Source of the DNA: Acidobacteriota bacterium
Lineage (GTDB): Bacteria; Acidobacteriota; Terriglobia; Bryobacterales; Bryobacteraceae
Direction of reading: 5' to 3'
DNA length: 64,000 bases
Assembly (NCBI GenBank): GCA_003223115.1
Contig: QHXW01000028.1
Span: 1-64,000, forward strand
Shown here: positions 25,179 to 34,004 of the stretch, piece by piece
Numbering within the stretch: position 1 is the stretch's first letter
How the letters are laid out: every line of letters starts with the position of its first letter
The notes under the pieces: generated by a model
Database searches by the model: none
Told to the model about the DNA's origin: nothing
What the model saw: only the letters and a program-made list of their open reading frames with translations
Program-made: the position numbers and the translations under genes

Positions 25179-27080
25179 TTAGTGGCGATCCTGTGTGCGG
25201 TAGTCTTCGGCCGGCACCAAATACTGGTGACGCTGGAAATTCATGATGCGTTCCCGCCAGGCCCACTCCACCTGCCGGTCGCGCGCGGTACGCGGTCCGC
25301 GAGTCCCCAGAGCGACCTCCTCGATAGGAAACTTGGGCGTGCGATCCGCGTAGAGAAGCCCATTCGCCTCCTGGTAAGTGTCCGCGAACTGTGTGTAACA
25401 GAACCCGGCGAGCGCTGTGAGCGAACGCACCGCGGCCAGCAGTTCAGTATATTTCCGCGCGAATTGCTCTATGTTTTCGGAGCGGCTGTAACCCCAAGTG
25501 GAATTGGGATCGGGTGAAAAGGCGATGCCGCCAAACTCTGTCAGCATGATCGGTTGACCGGAGTGCGCCTGCCCATCGAGCAGCAGCAACCGGCCTCCAG
25601 GTCGCTCCCGCTTGAAGAGTCGCGACTCCACTTCTTCGGCGCCGTAGCGTTTGGCAATACGCTCGGGCTGGTCGTCGTAATCGTGAATTCCGATGATATC
25701 GGTGGCTACACTCTCCCAGCCGTCGTTTCCGATGACCGGCCGCGTGGGGTCGAGCGTTTTCGTCAGATGATAGAGCGCCTGCACGTAGTGGCGCTGCGAC
25801 GGGCTATCCGGCAAGTCGGGCACGCCCCAGGATTCATTGAACGGCACCCAGGCCACGATGGACGGATGGCTGATGTCCCGCTCGATTGCCGCGATCCACT
25901 CCCGCGTCAGGCGCTGCACCGATTCCGCCGTGAAGCGGTACGCGCTGGGCATCTCCTCCCAAACCAGAAGACCCAGTTTGTCGGCCCAATAGAGATACCG
26001 CGGGTCCTCGATCTTCTGGTGTTTGCGAACGCCGTTGAAGCCCATCAACTTGACCAGCTCCACATCGCGGCGCAACGCGTCATCGTCCGGCGCGGTCAAT
26101 CCGCTTTCGGGCCAGTAACCTTGATCGAGTACCATGCGCAGGATATACGGACGCCCGTTAAGTACGAAGCGATCTCCCTGAACGCCGATGGAGCGCAGGG
26201 CGGTGTAGCTGCGGGCAGTGTCCAGCAACTCGCCGCGGCCGCCCCAGAGCTGGAGCTGCACTTCGGCCAGCGTGGGTGAACTCGGGCTCCAGAGCAGATC
26301 GTTTCGATAATCATCAATGCCAGGATCCGACAGAGCGATGCGCCGGTGCACTTCGCCGGCTACCACGGCGTAGGTATCGTCAGCCAGCAGCAGATCGCCA
26401 ATTTGCAGTTTGACTTTGAGTCTGAGCCCCTGCCGCCGCTCGCCATCCAGCTTGGCCTCAAAGCCGATTTCCCAGCGCTCCACATTGGGCGTCCAGCGGA
26501 CGGAGCCGATCCAAGTGGGCGGAACGCGCTCCAGCCAAACCGTCTGCCAGATGCCGGTGGTTCGCGGATACCAGATGGAGTGAGGTTCGAGTTGCCAATC
26601 TTGCTTGCCGCGAGGCTTCGCCAGGTCGGACGGATCGTCTTCGGCTCGGACGACAATGGTCTGGGGGCCTCGCTCGTTCAGCAGATCGGTGATATCCGCG
26701 CAGAAGGGCATATAGCCACCCTCGTGCCCCATCGCGACTGTGCCGTTAATCCAAACGGTTGTCTGATAGTCCACTGCGCCGAAATGCAGCAGCAGGCGCT
26801 GGCCGCCCGAGCGCTCCGGAGCCTCGAACGTGCGGCGATACCAGCAGGCCCGGGAGAACGCCGTATTGCCAATACCACTGGCTGGCGTCTCGGGAGCGAA
26901 TGGTACCGTGATCCGGGCGTTCCAGTCCACTTGAGCGGGCGAAGTCCACCGGGCATCGGGGTCATGCGAGAAGTCCCACGGGCCGTTCAGGTTGATCCAC
27001 TCGTCGCGCTCGAGCTGCGGCCTGGGGTAAGCGTGAGAAATGATCAACTCTTCGCTGGCAGGGGCTGCTTCAGAAGGCAA
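25179..27080 (-). CDS. Glycoside hydrolase family 2 protein
   Basis: 633 residues in the order sugar-binding jelly roll (about 20-185), immunoglobulin-like domain (190-300) and TIM barrel (305-600). The acid/base glutamate lies in FNESW and the nucleophile in LTEFGG, as in beta-galactosidases and beta-glucuronidases. No signal peptide is present. The TTG start at 27080 is supported by AAGGAG nine bases upstream. It precedes the second glycosidase in a two-gene operon, suggesting intracellular breakdown of an oligosaccharide. Substrate specificity cannot be read from sequence alone. Confidence 0.85.
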   Translation of the reverse strand: MPSEAAPASEELIISHAYPRPQLERDEWINLNGPWDFSHDPDARWTSPAQVDWNARITVPFAPETPASGIGNTAFSRACWYRRTFEAPERSGGQRLLLHFGAVDYQTTVWINGTVAMGHEGGYMPFCADITDLLNERGPQTIVVRAEDDPSDLAKPRGKQDWQLEPHSIWYPRTTGIWQTVWLERVPPTWIGSVRWTPNVERWEIGFEAKLDGERRQGLRLKVKLQIGDLLLADDTYAVVAGEVHRRIALSDPGIDDYRNDLLWSPSSPTLAEVQLQLWGGRGELLDTARSYTALRSIGVQGDRFVLNGRPYILRMVLDQGYWPESGLTAPDDDALRRDVELVKLMGFNGVRKHQKIEDPRYLYWADKLGLLVWEEMPSAYRFTAESVQRLTREWIAAIERDISHPSIVAWVPFNESWGVPDLPDSPSQRHYVQALYHLTKTLDPTRPVIGNDGWESVATDIIGIHDYDDQPERIAKRYGAEEVESRLFKRERPGGRLLLLDGQAHSGQPIMLTEFGGIAFSPDPNSTWGYSRSENIEQFARKYTELLAAVRSLTALAGFCYTQFADTYQEANGLLYADRTPKFPIEEVALGTRGPRTARDRQVEWAWRERIMNFQRHQYLVPAEDYRTQDRH

Positions 27081-27284
27081 GATAGTCGACTCCTTATTCT
27101 GCGGCTTCCATCTGGTGCGGGGGAATGTACTTCGCTACTGGAGGAGACGCAATCTGCGCCCTCCCGTTACGCCACATAACAGCTTCTGTCATTATACAAG
27201 GGCGAGCGGCCGGACACTAAAATCGGCCGCAAATCGCCGTAAACCGCGAGCCGCGCCGGGCCTGCCTGCTAAAATGTTCGATTC

Positions 27285-28307
27285 ATGCTGGATCAGCAAA
27301 TCAGCGAGCTCGCGAGCCAGGCGGAGGCCAGAATTGCGGCTGCCCGTTCGGCCCAGGAACTCGAACCGGTTCGGGTGGAAGTGCTTGGCCGTAAAGGCGT
27401 GCTGGCTCAAATCAGCAAAGAAATGGGGAAGCTGGCCCCGGAGGAGCGGGCGCGGGTCGGCAAGCTGCTGAATGCCGCCAAGCAGGCGCTCGAGGAGGCG
27501 CTCGAGGCCGGCAAGAAGCGATTTGAAGAGTCGGCGCTCCGGGACCAACTGGATGCCGAATGGGTGGACGTGACACTGCCGGCGCCCGGTCCCCGCCCTG
27601 GCAGCCTGCATCCCGTCAGCCAGATGCAGATGGAGATCGAGGATCTTTTCGTCTCCCTCGGCTTTATGGTGCTGGACGGGCCTGAGGTCGAAACCGAATA
27701 TCACAACTTCGACGCACTGAACATTCCACCGGAACATCCGGCGCGTGACGCGCAGGACACATTCTGGCTCACCGGCGGCCACCTGCTGCGCACCCACACT
27801 TCGCCTGTGCAGGTGCGCGGGATGGAACGGTTTCAGCCGCCGCTGCGGATGATTGCTCCCGGGCGCGTGTTTCGTAACGAAAGCGTGGACGCCTCGCACG
27901 ATCATACCTTCTATCAGATTGAAGGCATGATGATCGACCGGGACGTCTCGGTGGCGCACCTGCTCTACTTCATGAAGACGTTGCTGAGCGAAGTCTTTCG
28001 CCGCGAGGTGACGGTGCGGCTGCGGCCGGGGTTCTTTCCATTTGTCGAGCCGGGCTTCGAGCTGGATATTCAATGCCTGATCTGCGGCGGCACGGGTTGC
28101 CCGGTGTGCAAGCAGAGCGGCTGGGTGGAGCTGTTGCCCTGCGGGCTGGTGAATCCCAACGTGCTGCGGATCAGCGGAATCGACCCGGAAAAGTGGAACG
28201 GATTTGCATTCGGGCTGGGGCTGACGCGCCTGGTGATGATGCGCTACGGAATCGATGACATTCGTCTGCTGCAGAGCGGCGACCTGCGTTTCTTGGAACA
28301 GTTTTGA
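27285..28307 (+). CDS. pheS: Phenylalanyl-tRNA synthetase alpha subunit
   Basis: 340 residues, the normal length. An N-terminal coiled-coil arm (1-85) binds tRNA. The class II catalytic core follows: motif 1 with HPVSQMQMEIEDLF, motif 2 around RVFRNESVDASHDHTFYQIEG, and motif 3 GLGLTRLVMMRYGI near the C-terminus. It charges tRNA-Phe as an alpha2-beta2 tetramer with the pheT product encoded 40 bp downstream. The region upstream is divergent from the GH2 gene. Confidence 0.95.
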   Translation: MLDQQISELASQAEARIAAARSAQELEPVRVEVLGRKGVLAQISKEMGKLAPEERARVGKLLNAAKQALEEALEAGKKRFEESALRDQLDAEWVDVTLPAPGPRPGSLHPVSQMQMEIEDLFVSLGFMVLDGPEVETEYHNFDALNIPPEHPARDAQDTFWLTGGHLLRTHTSPVQVRGMERFQPPLRMIAPGRVFRNESVDASHDHTFYQIEGMMIDRDVSVAHLLYFMKTLLSEVFRREVTVRLRPGFFPFVEPGFELDIQCLICGGTGCPVCKQSGWVELLPCGLVNPNVLRISGIDPEKWNGFAFGLGLTRLVMMRYGIDDIRLLQSGDLRFLEQF

Positions 28308-28347
28308 TCATCGCGTTTGAGATCGTCGCATTTAAATAGGTTCAGTT

Positions 28348-30672
28348 TTGAAATTTTCTTACAACTGGTTACGGGAATATGTCGAAGGGCTCGAGCTTTC
28401 GCCGCTCAAGCTCGAAGGTCTCATCACCATGAAGACCGCCGAATGTGAAGGCATTGAGACGTACGGCCTCCCCCTGGGTAACGCGTGCACGGCGCGCGTG
28501 GATTCCGTTGAGCCCCTCGCGGGAACGCACAATGTGAAAGTTCGCGTGGTCACCGGCCGCTACGGTGAGAAAACCGTGGTGTGCGGCGCGCCAAACTGCA
28601 GAGTGGGCCTGGTGACCGCTTACGCGCCGTTGGGAAAAAAGGTCATCAACGGCGTGGAAAGCGATGGCATGCTGGCGAGCGGCGCCGAGCTGGGACTGAA
28701 TCGTGACCACGCTGGAATTATCGAGCTCGAAAGTCAGGTGGGCGCTCCGATCCCCGGCTGCGGACCCGATTCTGTTATCGAGATCGACAATAAATCCATC
28801 ACGCACCGGCCGGATTTGTGGGGACATTTCGGAATGGCTCGCGAGGTGGCGGCTATTTCGGGCGGCCGCCTGCTCGATCCGGTCAAGATGAATCTACTAC
28901 CCAAGGGCAAATGCCCGATCAACATCGCGATTCAGGATTTCGAGCTATGCCTGCGTTACAGCGCGCTGGTTTTCGAGAGCGTGACCGTGGGGCCCTCACC
29001 GCTTTGGCTCCAGTACCGGCTGAGTGCGATTGGATTGAATCCCATCAACAACATTGTCGATTTGACCAACTACATCATGGCGGAACTGGCCCAGCCCATG
29101 CACGCTTTCGATCGCGACCTGTTGCTGGGTGACACCATCTTCATCCGCACGGCACAGAAGGGCGAGCATATCGTCGCGCTCAATGAAGAAAAGTACGCTC
29201 TCAAGCCGAGTAACCTGGTGATCGCTGATAAATCCGGGCCCATTGCGATCGCCGGGGTTATCGGCGGCCTGGCCAGCGCCATCGGTAACAAGACCACGAA
29301 CATCGTTTTCGAAAGCGCCAATTTCCAGGCAGCGAGCATTCGCAAGACTTCGGTGGACATCAAACTGCGCACAGACGCTTCGATGCGTTTCGAGAAATCT
29401 CAGGACCCCAACAATACGGTGCGGGCGCTGGCTCGCGCAGTGGAGCTGATGCCGGAAATTGCGCCGGGTTCCCGGTTGGTGGGCGGCCTGGGCGATGAGA
29501 AAAAGGAAATTCCGGCTCCGTCCGAGGTCGCGCTGGAGGTCGATTGGGTGATCCGCAGATTGGGGCGGACGGTGTCGGAAGCCGAAATGCGCGATATTCT
29601 GGAGCGGCTTGAATTCGGTGTGCGCGATGTGGCGCCGCGCGTCTTCTCCGTGACCATTCCCTCGTGGCGCGCCGCCAAAGACGTTTCGCTCAAGGACGAT
29701 CTGGTGGAAGAAGTAGGCCGGATGATGGGCTACGATACGATCCAGCCGCAGCCGCCCGCGGTTCTGGCAGCGGTACAGCACCCGGACGAGACACGCACGT
29801 TTCATCGTGCCGCGCGAGCCACGTTTGCGGCGCAAGGCTTCACCGAGGTCTATAACTACTCGTTCATCAGCGAAGAGCTGGCGCAAATGTTCGGCTTCGA
29901 TCCTGACGACCACGTGCGCGTGGCAAACCCTATCGCGTCGGGACAGACGTTAATGCGGAGATCGCTCGTGCCCGGCGTCTATCGGAATGTCGTCGAGAAC
30001 AGCAAGCATTTCGAGCGCTTCCGTTTTTTTGAGATTGGCCGCGAGATTCACAAGCAACCCAAAGGTCTTCCCCGGGAGATTCCTCACCTGCTGGCGGTCG
30101 CTTACAGCAAGGATCCCTCAGCGGAGAATCTTTTTGAGTTGAAGCAGGTAGCCGAGTGCCTGATGCCAGCAGCGGAGGTGCGACCGGCCATGGCGCGGTG
30201 TTTCGAGCATCCGGCGCGCGCGGCTGAGGTAAAGTGGCAGGGTCAAGTTGCCGGGCGCCTGTTCGAGCTGCATCCGAACCTGTTCGAGCTGCATCCGAAG
30301 ATGCTGGAGGGCCGGGCGGCCCTGCTCGATCTGGACCTGGCGCTCATTCAGGAATTGCGGCCGCGGGAGAAGCGCTATGTGCCGCTGAGACGCTACCCGT
30401 CCAGCCAGTTCGACCTGTCGGTGATTGCGGCGACCCGAGAACTGGTGGCCGACCTCGAAAGCAAACTGGCGGGATTTGCGGGCCAGCTGCTGGAGCGCAT
30501 CGAATATGTGCGCCAGTACTCCGGACCTCCTCTCGAGGAAAACCTCAAGAGCGTCTCGTTCCGGCTGACCGTCGGCTCGACCGAACGCACGTTGTCCTCT
30601 GAAGACGCTGGCGCCATCCGTGCGCGCATCATTGATGGAATGCGCGGGTTAGGTTACGAGCTCCGTGTCTGA
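28348..30672 (+). CDS. pheT: Phenylalanyl-tRNA synthetase beta subunit
   Basis: 774 residues. It contains an N-terminal tRNA-binding OB-fold region, B3/4 editing domain (about 210-380), B5 domain, a catalytic-like core and a C-terminal anticodon-binding FDX-ACB domain (YPSSQFDLSVI to the end). It starts with TTG at 28348 (KFSYNWLREYVEG is the usual N-terminus). A 21-bp in-frame tandem duplication at 30258-30299 repeats seven residues (LFELHPN/K) just before the C-terminal domain. Its end overlaps the HNH gene by 8 bp. Confidence 0.95.
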   Translation: MKFSYNWLREYVEGLELSPLKLEGLITMKTAECEGIETYGLPLGNACTARVDSVEPLAGTHNVKVRVVTGRYGEKTVVCGAPNCRVGLVTAYAPLGKKVINGVESDGMLASGAELGLNRDHAGIIELESQVGAPIPGCGPDSVIEIDNKSITHRPDLWGHFGMAREVAAISGGRLLDPVKMNLLPKGKCPINIAIQDFELCLRYSALVFESVTVGPSPLWLQYRLSAIGLNPINNIVDLTNYIMAELAQPMHAFDRDLLLGDTIFIRTAQKGEHIVALNEEKYALKPSNLVIADKSGPIAIAGVIGGLASAIGNKTTNIVFESANFQAASIRKTSVDIKLRTDASMRFEKSQDPNNTVRALARAVELMPEIAPGSRLVGGLGDEKKEIPAPSEVALEVDWVIRRLGRTVSEAEMRDILERLEFGVRDVAPRVFSVTIPSWRAAKDVSLKDDLVEEVGRMMGYDTIQPQPPAVLAAVQHPDETRTFHRAARATFAAQGFTEVYNYSFISEELAQMFGFDPDDHVRVANPIASGQTLMRRSLVPGVYRNVVENSKHFERFRFFEIGREIHKQPKGLPREIPHLLAVAYSKDPSAENLFELKQVAECLMPAAEVRPAMARCFEHPARAAEVKWQGQVAGRLFELHPNLFELHPKMLEGRAALLDLDLALIQELRPREKRYVPLRRYPSSQFDLSVIAATRELVADLESKLAGFAGQLLERIEYVRQYSGPPLEENLKSVSFRLTVGSTERTLSSEDAGAIRARIIDGMRGLGYELRV
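30258..30299 (+). repeat. 21-bp tandem duplication inside pheT
   Basis: Two perfect adjacent copies (30258-30278 and 30279-30299) add seven residues to the protein without breaking the frame. Confidence 0.9.
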
Positions 30673-31309
30673 CCGCGCTTCGTTCCAGGATTTCCCCGAA
30701 AGTACACGCAGAGCCAGCAAAGGCGGTTGGGTGAGCACGCGCTCTTTGCCGCAGGGACCGAATGGGCGCGCGCTATGCCGCTGGTGCGGACTCGAAGTTC
30801 CGCGGGGCCGCCGCACCTTCTGCTCGCCTTACTGCGTGGACGCATGGAGGCTGCGTACCGATCCGGCGTACTTGCGCGAGAAGGTATTCGAGCGCGATCG
30901 CGGCATCTGCGCGGCGTGCGGGGTGGATACCCAAGGGCTGCGTAAGAAATTTCGCAAGCTGGATTACCGGGCGCGGCGAGACTTTTTGAAACAATGGAGA
31001 TTGAAGGAAGGCTGGCGCCGCAGTTTATGGGACGCAGATCACATCATCCCGGTGGCGGAGGGCGGCGGCGAATGCGATCTGACCAACATGCGTACGCTGT
31101 GTCTGAAATGCCATCGCAAGGCGACAGCGGAGCTTCGGCTCAGACGACAGGAGTGGCGCAGACTTCAGGCTGACAACCAGAGCCATGCTGCTAGACAGAC
31201 GAAACCCCGGATAATACGCGGGTTCCGGGAGGGTCGCGGATCTTCGACTACGACGCCTGTCCCACCTGGGTCTGCGAAAGAAAATTGGCAGGCAGTGGCC
31301 GACGCCTGA
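30665..31309 (+). CDS. HNH endonuclease-type protein
   Basis: 214 residues. Two paired-cysteine knuckles (CRWCG and FCSPYC; CAAC) precede a classical HNH motif, DADHIIPVAEGG, then N and CLKCHRKAT. Such proteins are metal-dependent nucleases, but many are of unknown cellular use. The GTG start at 30665 overlaps the pheT stop by 8 bp. Its last 35 codons run through a dispersed palindromic repeat (31194-31265), so the C-terminal tail is repeat-derived and probably not conserved. folP follows immediately. Confidence 0.8.
   Translation: MSDRASFQDFPESTRRASKGGWVSTRSLPQGPNGRALCRWCGLEVPRGRRTFCSPYCVDAWRLRTDPAYLREKVFERDRGICAACGVDTQGLRKKFRKLDYRARRDFLKQWRLKEGWRRSLWDADHIIPVAEGGGECDLTNMRTLCLKCHRKATAELRLRRQEWRRLQADNQSHAARQTKPRIIRGFREGRGSSTTTPVPPGSAKENWQAVADA
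31194..31265 (-). repeat. Dispersed palindromic repeat, copy 2 (about 72 bp)
   Basis: Inverted copy of 11808-11878. Terminal inverted halves read GACAGACG and CGCCTGTC. It lies inside the 3' end of the HNH gene, translated as PRIIRGFREGRGSSTTTP. A CTAG tetranucleotide directly abuts its left edge (31191-31194). Confidence 0.75.
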
Positions 31310-31314
31310 CACCC

Positions 31315-32172
31315 ATGCCCCGCAAACCATTCGTCTGGAAATTGAAAGCTCGTAAGGTCGCACTCGGTGAGCGCACTCTGATTATGGGAGTGCTCAACGT
31401 CACGCCCGATTCATTTTCGGATGGCGGCAAGTATCTGGACCCGGATCGAGCCTTCGCGCGCGCCATCGAACTGGAGGAGCAAGGCGCGGATATCATCGAC
31501 GTCGGCGCGGAATCCACGCGCCCCGGTTCCACGCGAGTGAGCGCAGCCGAGGAACTTCGCCGTCTCATTCCGGTGTTGAAACGACTGCACGGAAAATTGA
31601 CTATCCCGATTTCCGTGGACACTTACAAGGCCGAGGTGGCGGAACTGGCCATCACGCACGGAGCCGAAGTCATCAACGATCCCACCGGCCTGACCTTCGA
31701 CGCTCAGATTGCCAAGACCGTGGCGCAGCACGATGCCGGTTTGATCCTGAACCACATGCGGGGCCGGCCGGAGACCTGGGCCAAGCTGCCGCCAATGCGC
31801 GACCTGATCAACAGCATTGCGCGTGATCTGGAGGCGACTGCACATCGCGCCCGGGGCGCTGGAGTGGATCGTTCGCGTATCGTCATCGACCCCGGCATCG
31901 GTTTCGGCAAGCGCAAGGAGCAGAATTCGGAGATTCTGGCGCGGCTCGGGCGGCTCTCCCAACTCGACCTGCCCATTATGGTGGCGCCTTCCAGAAAATC
32001 GTTCTTGGCGCAGCAGACCGAGGAGCAGACGCGCTTCGCAACAGCCGCCGCGGTAACAGTAGCGGTGATGAGCGGCGCACATATCGTCCGCGTGCACGAC
32101 GTCGCTGAAATGCGCGCTGTGCTACAGGTAGTCGACGAGGTGCTACGCAACGCGTCGAGCGACGGAAACTAA
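31315..32172 (+). CDS. folP: Dihydropteroate synthase
   Basis: 285 residues. It condenses p-aminobenzoate with the pterin pyrophosphate in folate synthesis and is the sulfonamide target. Pterin-binding motifs are intact: MGVLNVTPDSFSDGG, DVGAESTRPG, SVDTYKAEVA, NDPTG, DPGIGFGK and APSRKSFL. ATG 31315 gives the usual N-terminus; an upstream frame start at 31285 is less likely and would lie within the HNH gene. The gene ends the pheS-pheT-HNH-folP run. Confidence 0.95.
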   Translation: MPRKPFVWKLKARKVALGERTLIMGVLNVTPDSFSDGGKYLDPDRAFARAIELEEQGADIIDVGAESTRPGSTRVSAAEELRRLIPVLKRLHGKLTIPISVDTYKAEVAELAITHGAEVINDPTGLTFDAQIAKTVAQHDAGLILNHMRGRPETWAKLPPMRDLINSIARDLEATAHRARGAGVDRSRIVIDPGIGFGKRKEQNSEILARLGRLSQLDLPIMVAPSRKSFLAQQTEEQTRFATAAAVTVAVMSGAHIVRVHDVAEMRAVLQVVDEVLRNASSDGN

Positions 32173-32315
32173 AGCTAACAGGACGCGACAGATTCGGGTG
32201 ATGGCCCGACTGCTCTGCTGGGATCATGGGGGCACGGGAGTGGATTGATCAAATCAAATCAATCCCGATTCCCGGAATTGCGAGAAGTTCTGGCCGGAAA
32301 TTCGCGGTATCGTTT

Positions 32316-32357
32316 AGAAAGCGCTTGGTAGAAAGTAGAAAGCGCTTGGTAGAAAGC
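32316..32357 (+). repeat. 21-bp tandem duplication upstream of the Nramp-type gene
   Basis: Two adjacent 21-bp copies (one terminal mismatch) containing AGAAAGCGCTTGG, with a third partial copy after them. They lie in the 231-bp gap between folP and the transporter gene, within the probable promoter region. Confidence 0.8.
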
Positions 32358-32403
32358 GCCTGGTCAGCTACTCCGAACTCCGCTCCGGGACCGCAAGGAA
32401 CAA

Positions 32404-33711
32404 TTGGATTCCGAACTACCTCGCACCAAGCCCACTGAAGCCGCCAAGGGCTTTGCGCCACCTTTTCGTTTCCGTAATTTTTTCCGCGACCTCGGTCCGG
32501 GCCTGATTACCGGTGCTGCCGACGACGACCCCTCCGGCATCTCCACCTACTCCGTCAGCGGCGCCCAGTTTGGCTACGCGCCCCTATGGACCGCATGGTT
32601 CTCGTTCCCGTTAATGGCGGGAGTGCAGCTCATGTGCGCAAGGCTGGGGATGGTGACTGGGCGCGGTCTGGCCGGCGTGGTGCGCCACCGTTATCCGCGG
32701 CCTATACTGTGGGGCGCGTGCACACTGTTGATTATCGCGAACGTGATCAATATCGGCGCGGACCTGGGAGGGATGGCCGCCGCCACCGAAATGGCGACCG
32801 GTGTCAACGTCTCCATCTGGGCGCCGATCTACGCCGGTCTCATGGTGTCCTTGCTGTTCTGGTCTTCTTACCGCCAGATCGCGCGCCTGTTCAAATGGCT
32901 GACGCTGGTGCTGTTTGCCTATGTCGGCTCGGCGTTTCTGGCTCATCCCAAGTGGAGCGAGGTCCTGCACGCGACGCTGGTTCCTCACATCGAATGGTCG
33001 AAGTCTTTCTTCGCGGTCCTGGTGGGCTTGTTCGGCACCACCATCTCGCCATACCTGTTCTTCTGGCAATGCTCGCAAGAGGTGGAAGAAGAGCGCGCCA
33101 TGGGCAGGCGCACCCTGGCAGCGCGAAAAGGGGCGACGCCCGCAGAAATGCACCATGCGCTGGTGGACGTGGTGACGGGCATGTTTTTCTCTAATTCTGT
33201 GATGTACTTCATCATTCTTACCACCGCCGCGACACTTCACGCGCACGGCAAGACCGACATCGCGACCGCGCGCCAGGCAGCCGAGGCACTACGGCCGCTC
33301 GCCGGAAACAGCGCATATTGGCTTTTTACGCTGGGAATCATCGGCACCGGGATGCTGGCGATTCCCGTGCTCGCCGGTTCCACTGCGTATGCCGTGGCGG
33401 AGGCCTTCGCTTGGGGCGCATCGCTCAACCTCAAGCCGGCGCCCGCCCGGAAATTCTACAGCGTCCTGGGAGTGACCCTGGCGCTCGGTATGGCGGTCAC
33501 GTACTCGGGAATCAGCGCGATCCGCATGCTGTTCTGGTCGGCTGTGGTCAATGGCGTACTGGCTCCTCCCTTGATTGTTCTGGTGTTGGTGCTCACTAGC
33601 GACCGTAAATTAATGGGAGAACACGCCAACTCGCCGTTGTTGAGATGGCTTGGCTGGACAAGCGCAGGCGTGATGACGTTCGCCGCCATTTTTATGTTCA
33701 TGGCTGGCTAA
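32404..33711 (+). CDS. Nramp-related divalent metal transporter
   Basis: 435 residues with about 11 membrane helices. TM1 carries DDDPSGISTYS in place of the canonical DPGN metal motif, and the TM6 region reads FGTTISPYLFFWQ, lacking the methionine that selects transition metals in classical MntH/Nramp. It therefore belongs to the divergent Nramp-related group, some members of which move magnesium or other hard cations. The ion here is unknown. It starts with TTG 32404 after an AAGGAA. It stands alone. Confidence 0.8.
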   Translation: MDSELPRTKPTEAAKGFAPPFRFRNFFRDLGPGLITGAADDDPSGISTYSVSGAQFGYAPLWTAWFSFPLMAGVQLMCARLGMVTGRGLAGVVRHRYPRPILWGACTLLIIANVINIGADLGGMAAATEMATGVNVSIWAPIYAGLMVSLLFWSSYRQIARLFKWLTLVLFAYVGSAFLAHPKWSEVLHATLVPHIEWSKSFFAVLVGLFGTTISPYLFFWQCSQEVEEERAMGRRTLAARKGATPAEMHHALVDVVTGMFFSNSVMYFIILTTAATLHAHGKTDIATARQAAEALRPLAGNSAYWLFTLGIIGTGMLAIPVLAGSTAYAVAEAFAWGASLNLKPAPARKFYSVLGVTLALGMAVTYSGISAIRMLFWSAVVNGVLAPPLIVLVLVLTSDRKLMGEHANSPLLRWLGWTSAGVMTFAAIFMFMAG

Positions 33712-33746
33712 CGACCGGTCAGCGCAAAGCCGGTGACGAAACCAGT

Positions 33747-34004
33747 TCACTCAGCCGCGACGGCCTTGACGTTATCCCGCTCCCCAGCGGCTCGCTCTTG
33801 AGCTGTGGCTTGCTCTTCGAGGGCGGCCCAGCGAGCATACCGAAACAGATCCGCACGATGCTTCCAGACAAATTTCCAAAATCTGACGAAGTCGATCCGA
33901 TCCGCGTGAATGCCGGCATAGGTTTCAATGCGCCAGCGCAGGTACGGGCTTTTCCACGGGCGCAGGTGATTGCCTCGTGACAATCGCCAAATAGCCCGAA
34001 GCAT
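33747..34004 (-). CDS. Small protein coupled to the VWFA gene, unknown function
   Basis: 85 residues, basic and Trp/Arg-rich in the first 60 (WRLSRGNHLRPWKSPYLRWRIETY). Its ATG at 34004 follows the stop of the VWFA gene without a gap, which indicates translational coupling. No known domain is recognised; it looks like a genuine conserved small protein rather than a chance frame. Confidence 0.6.
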   Translation of the reverse strand: MLRAIWRLSRGNHLRPWKSPYLRWRIETYAGIHADRIDFVRFWKFVWKHRADLFRYARWAALEEQATAQERAAGERDNVKAVAAE

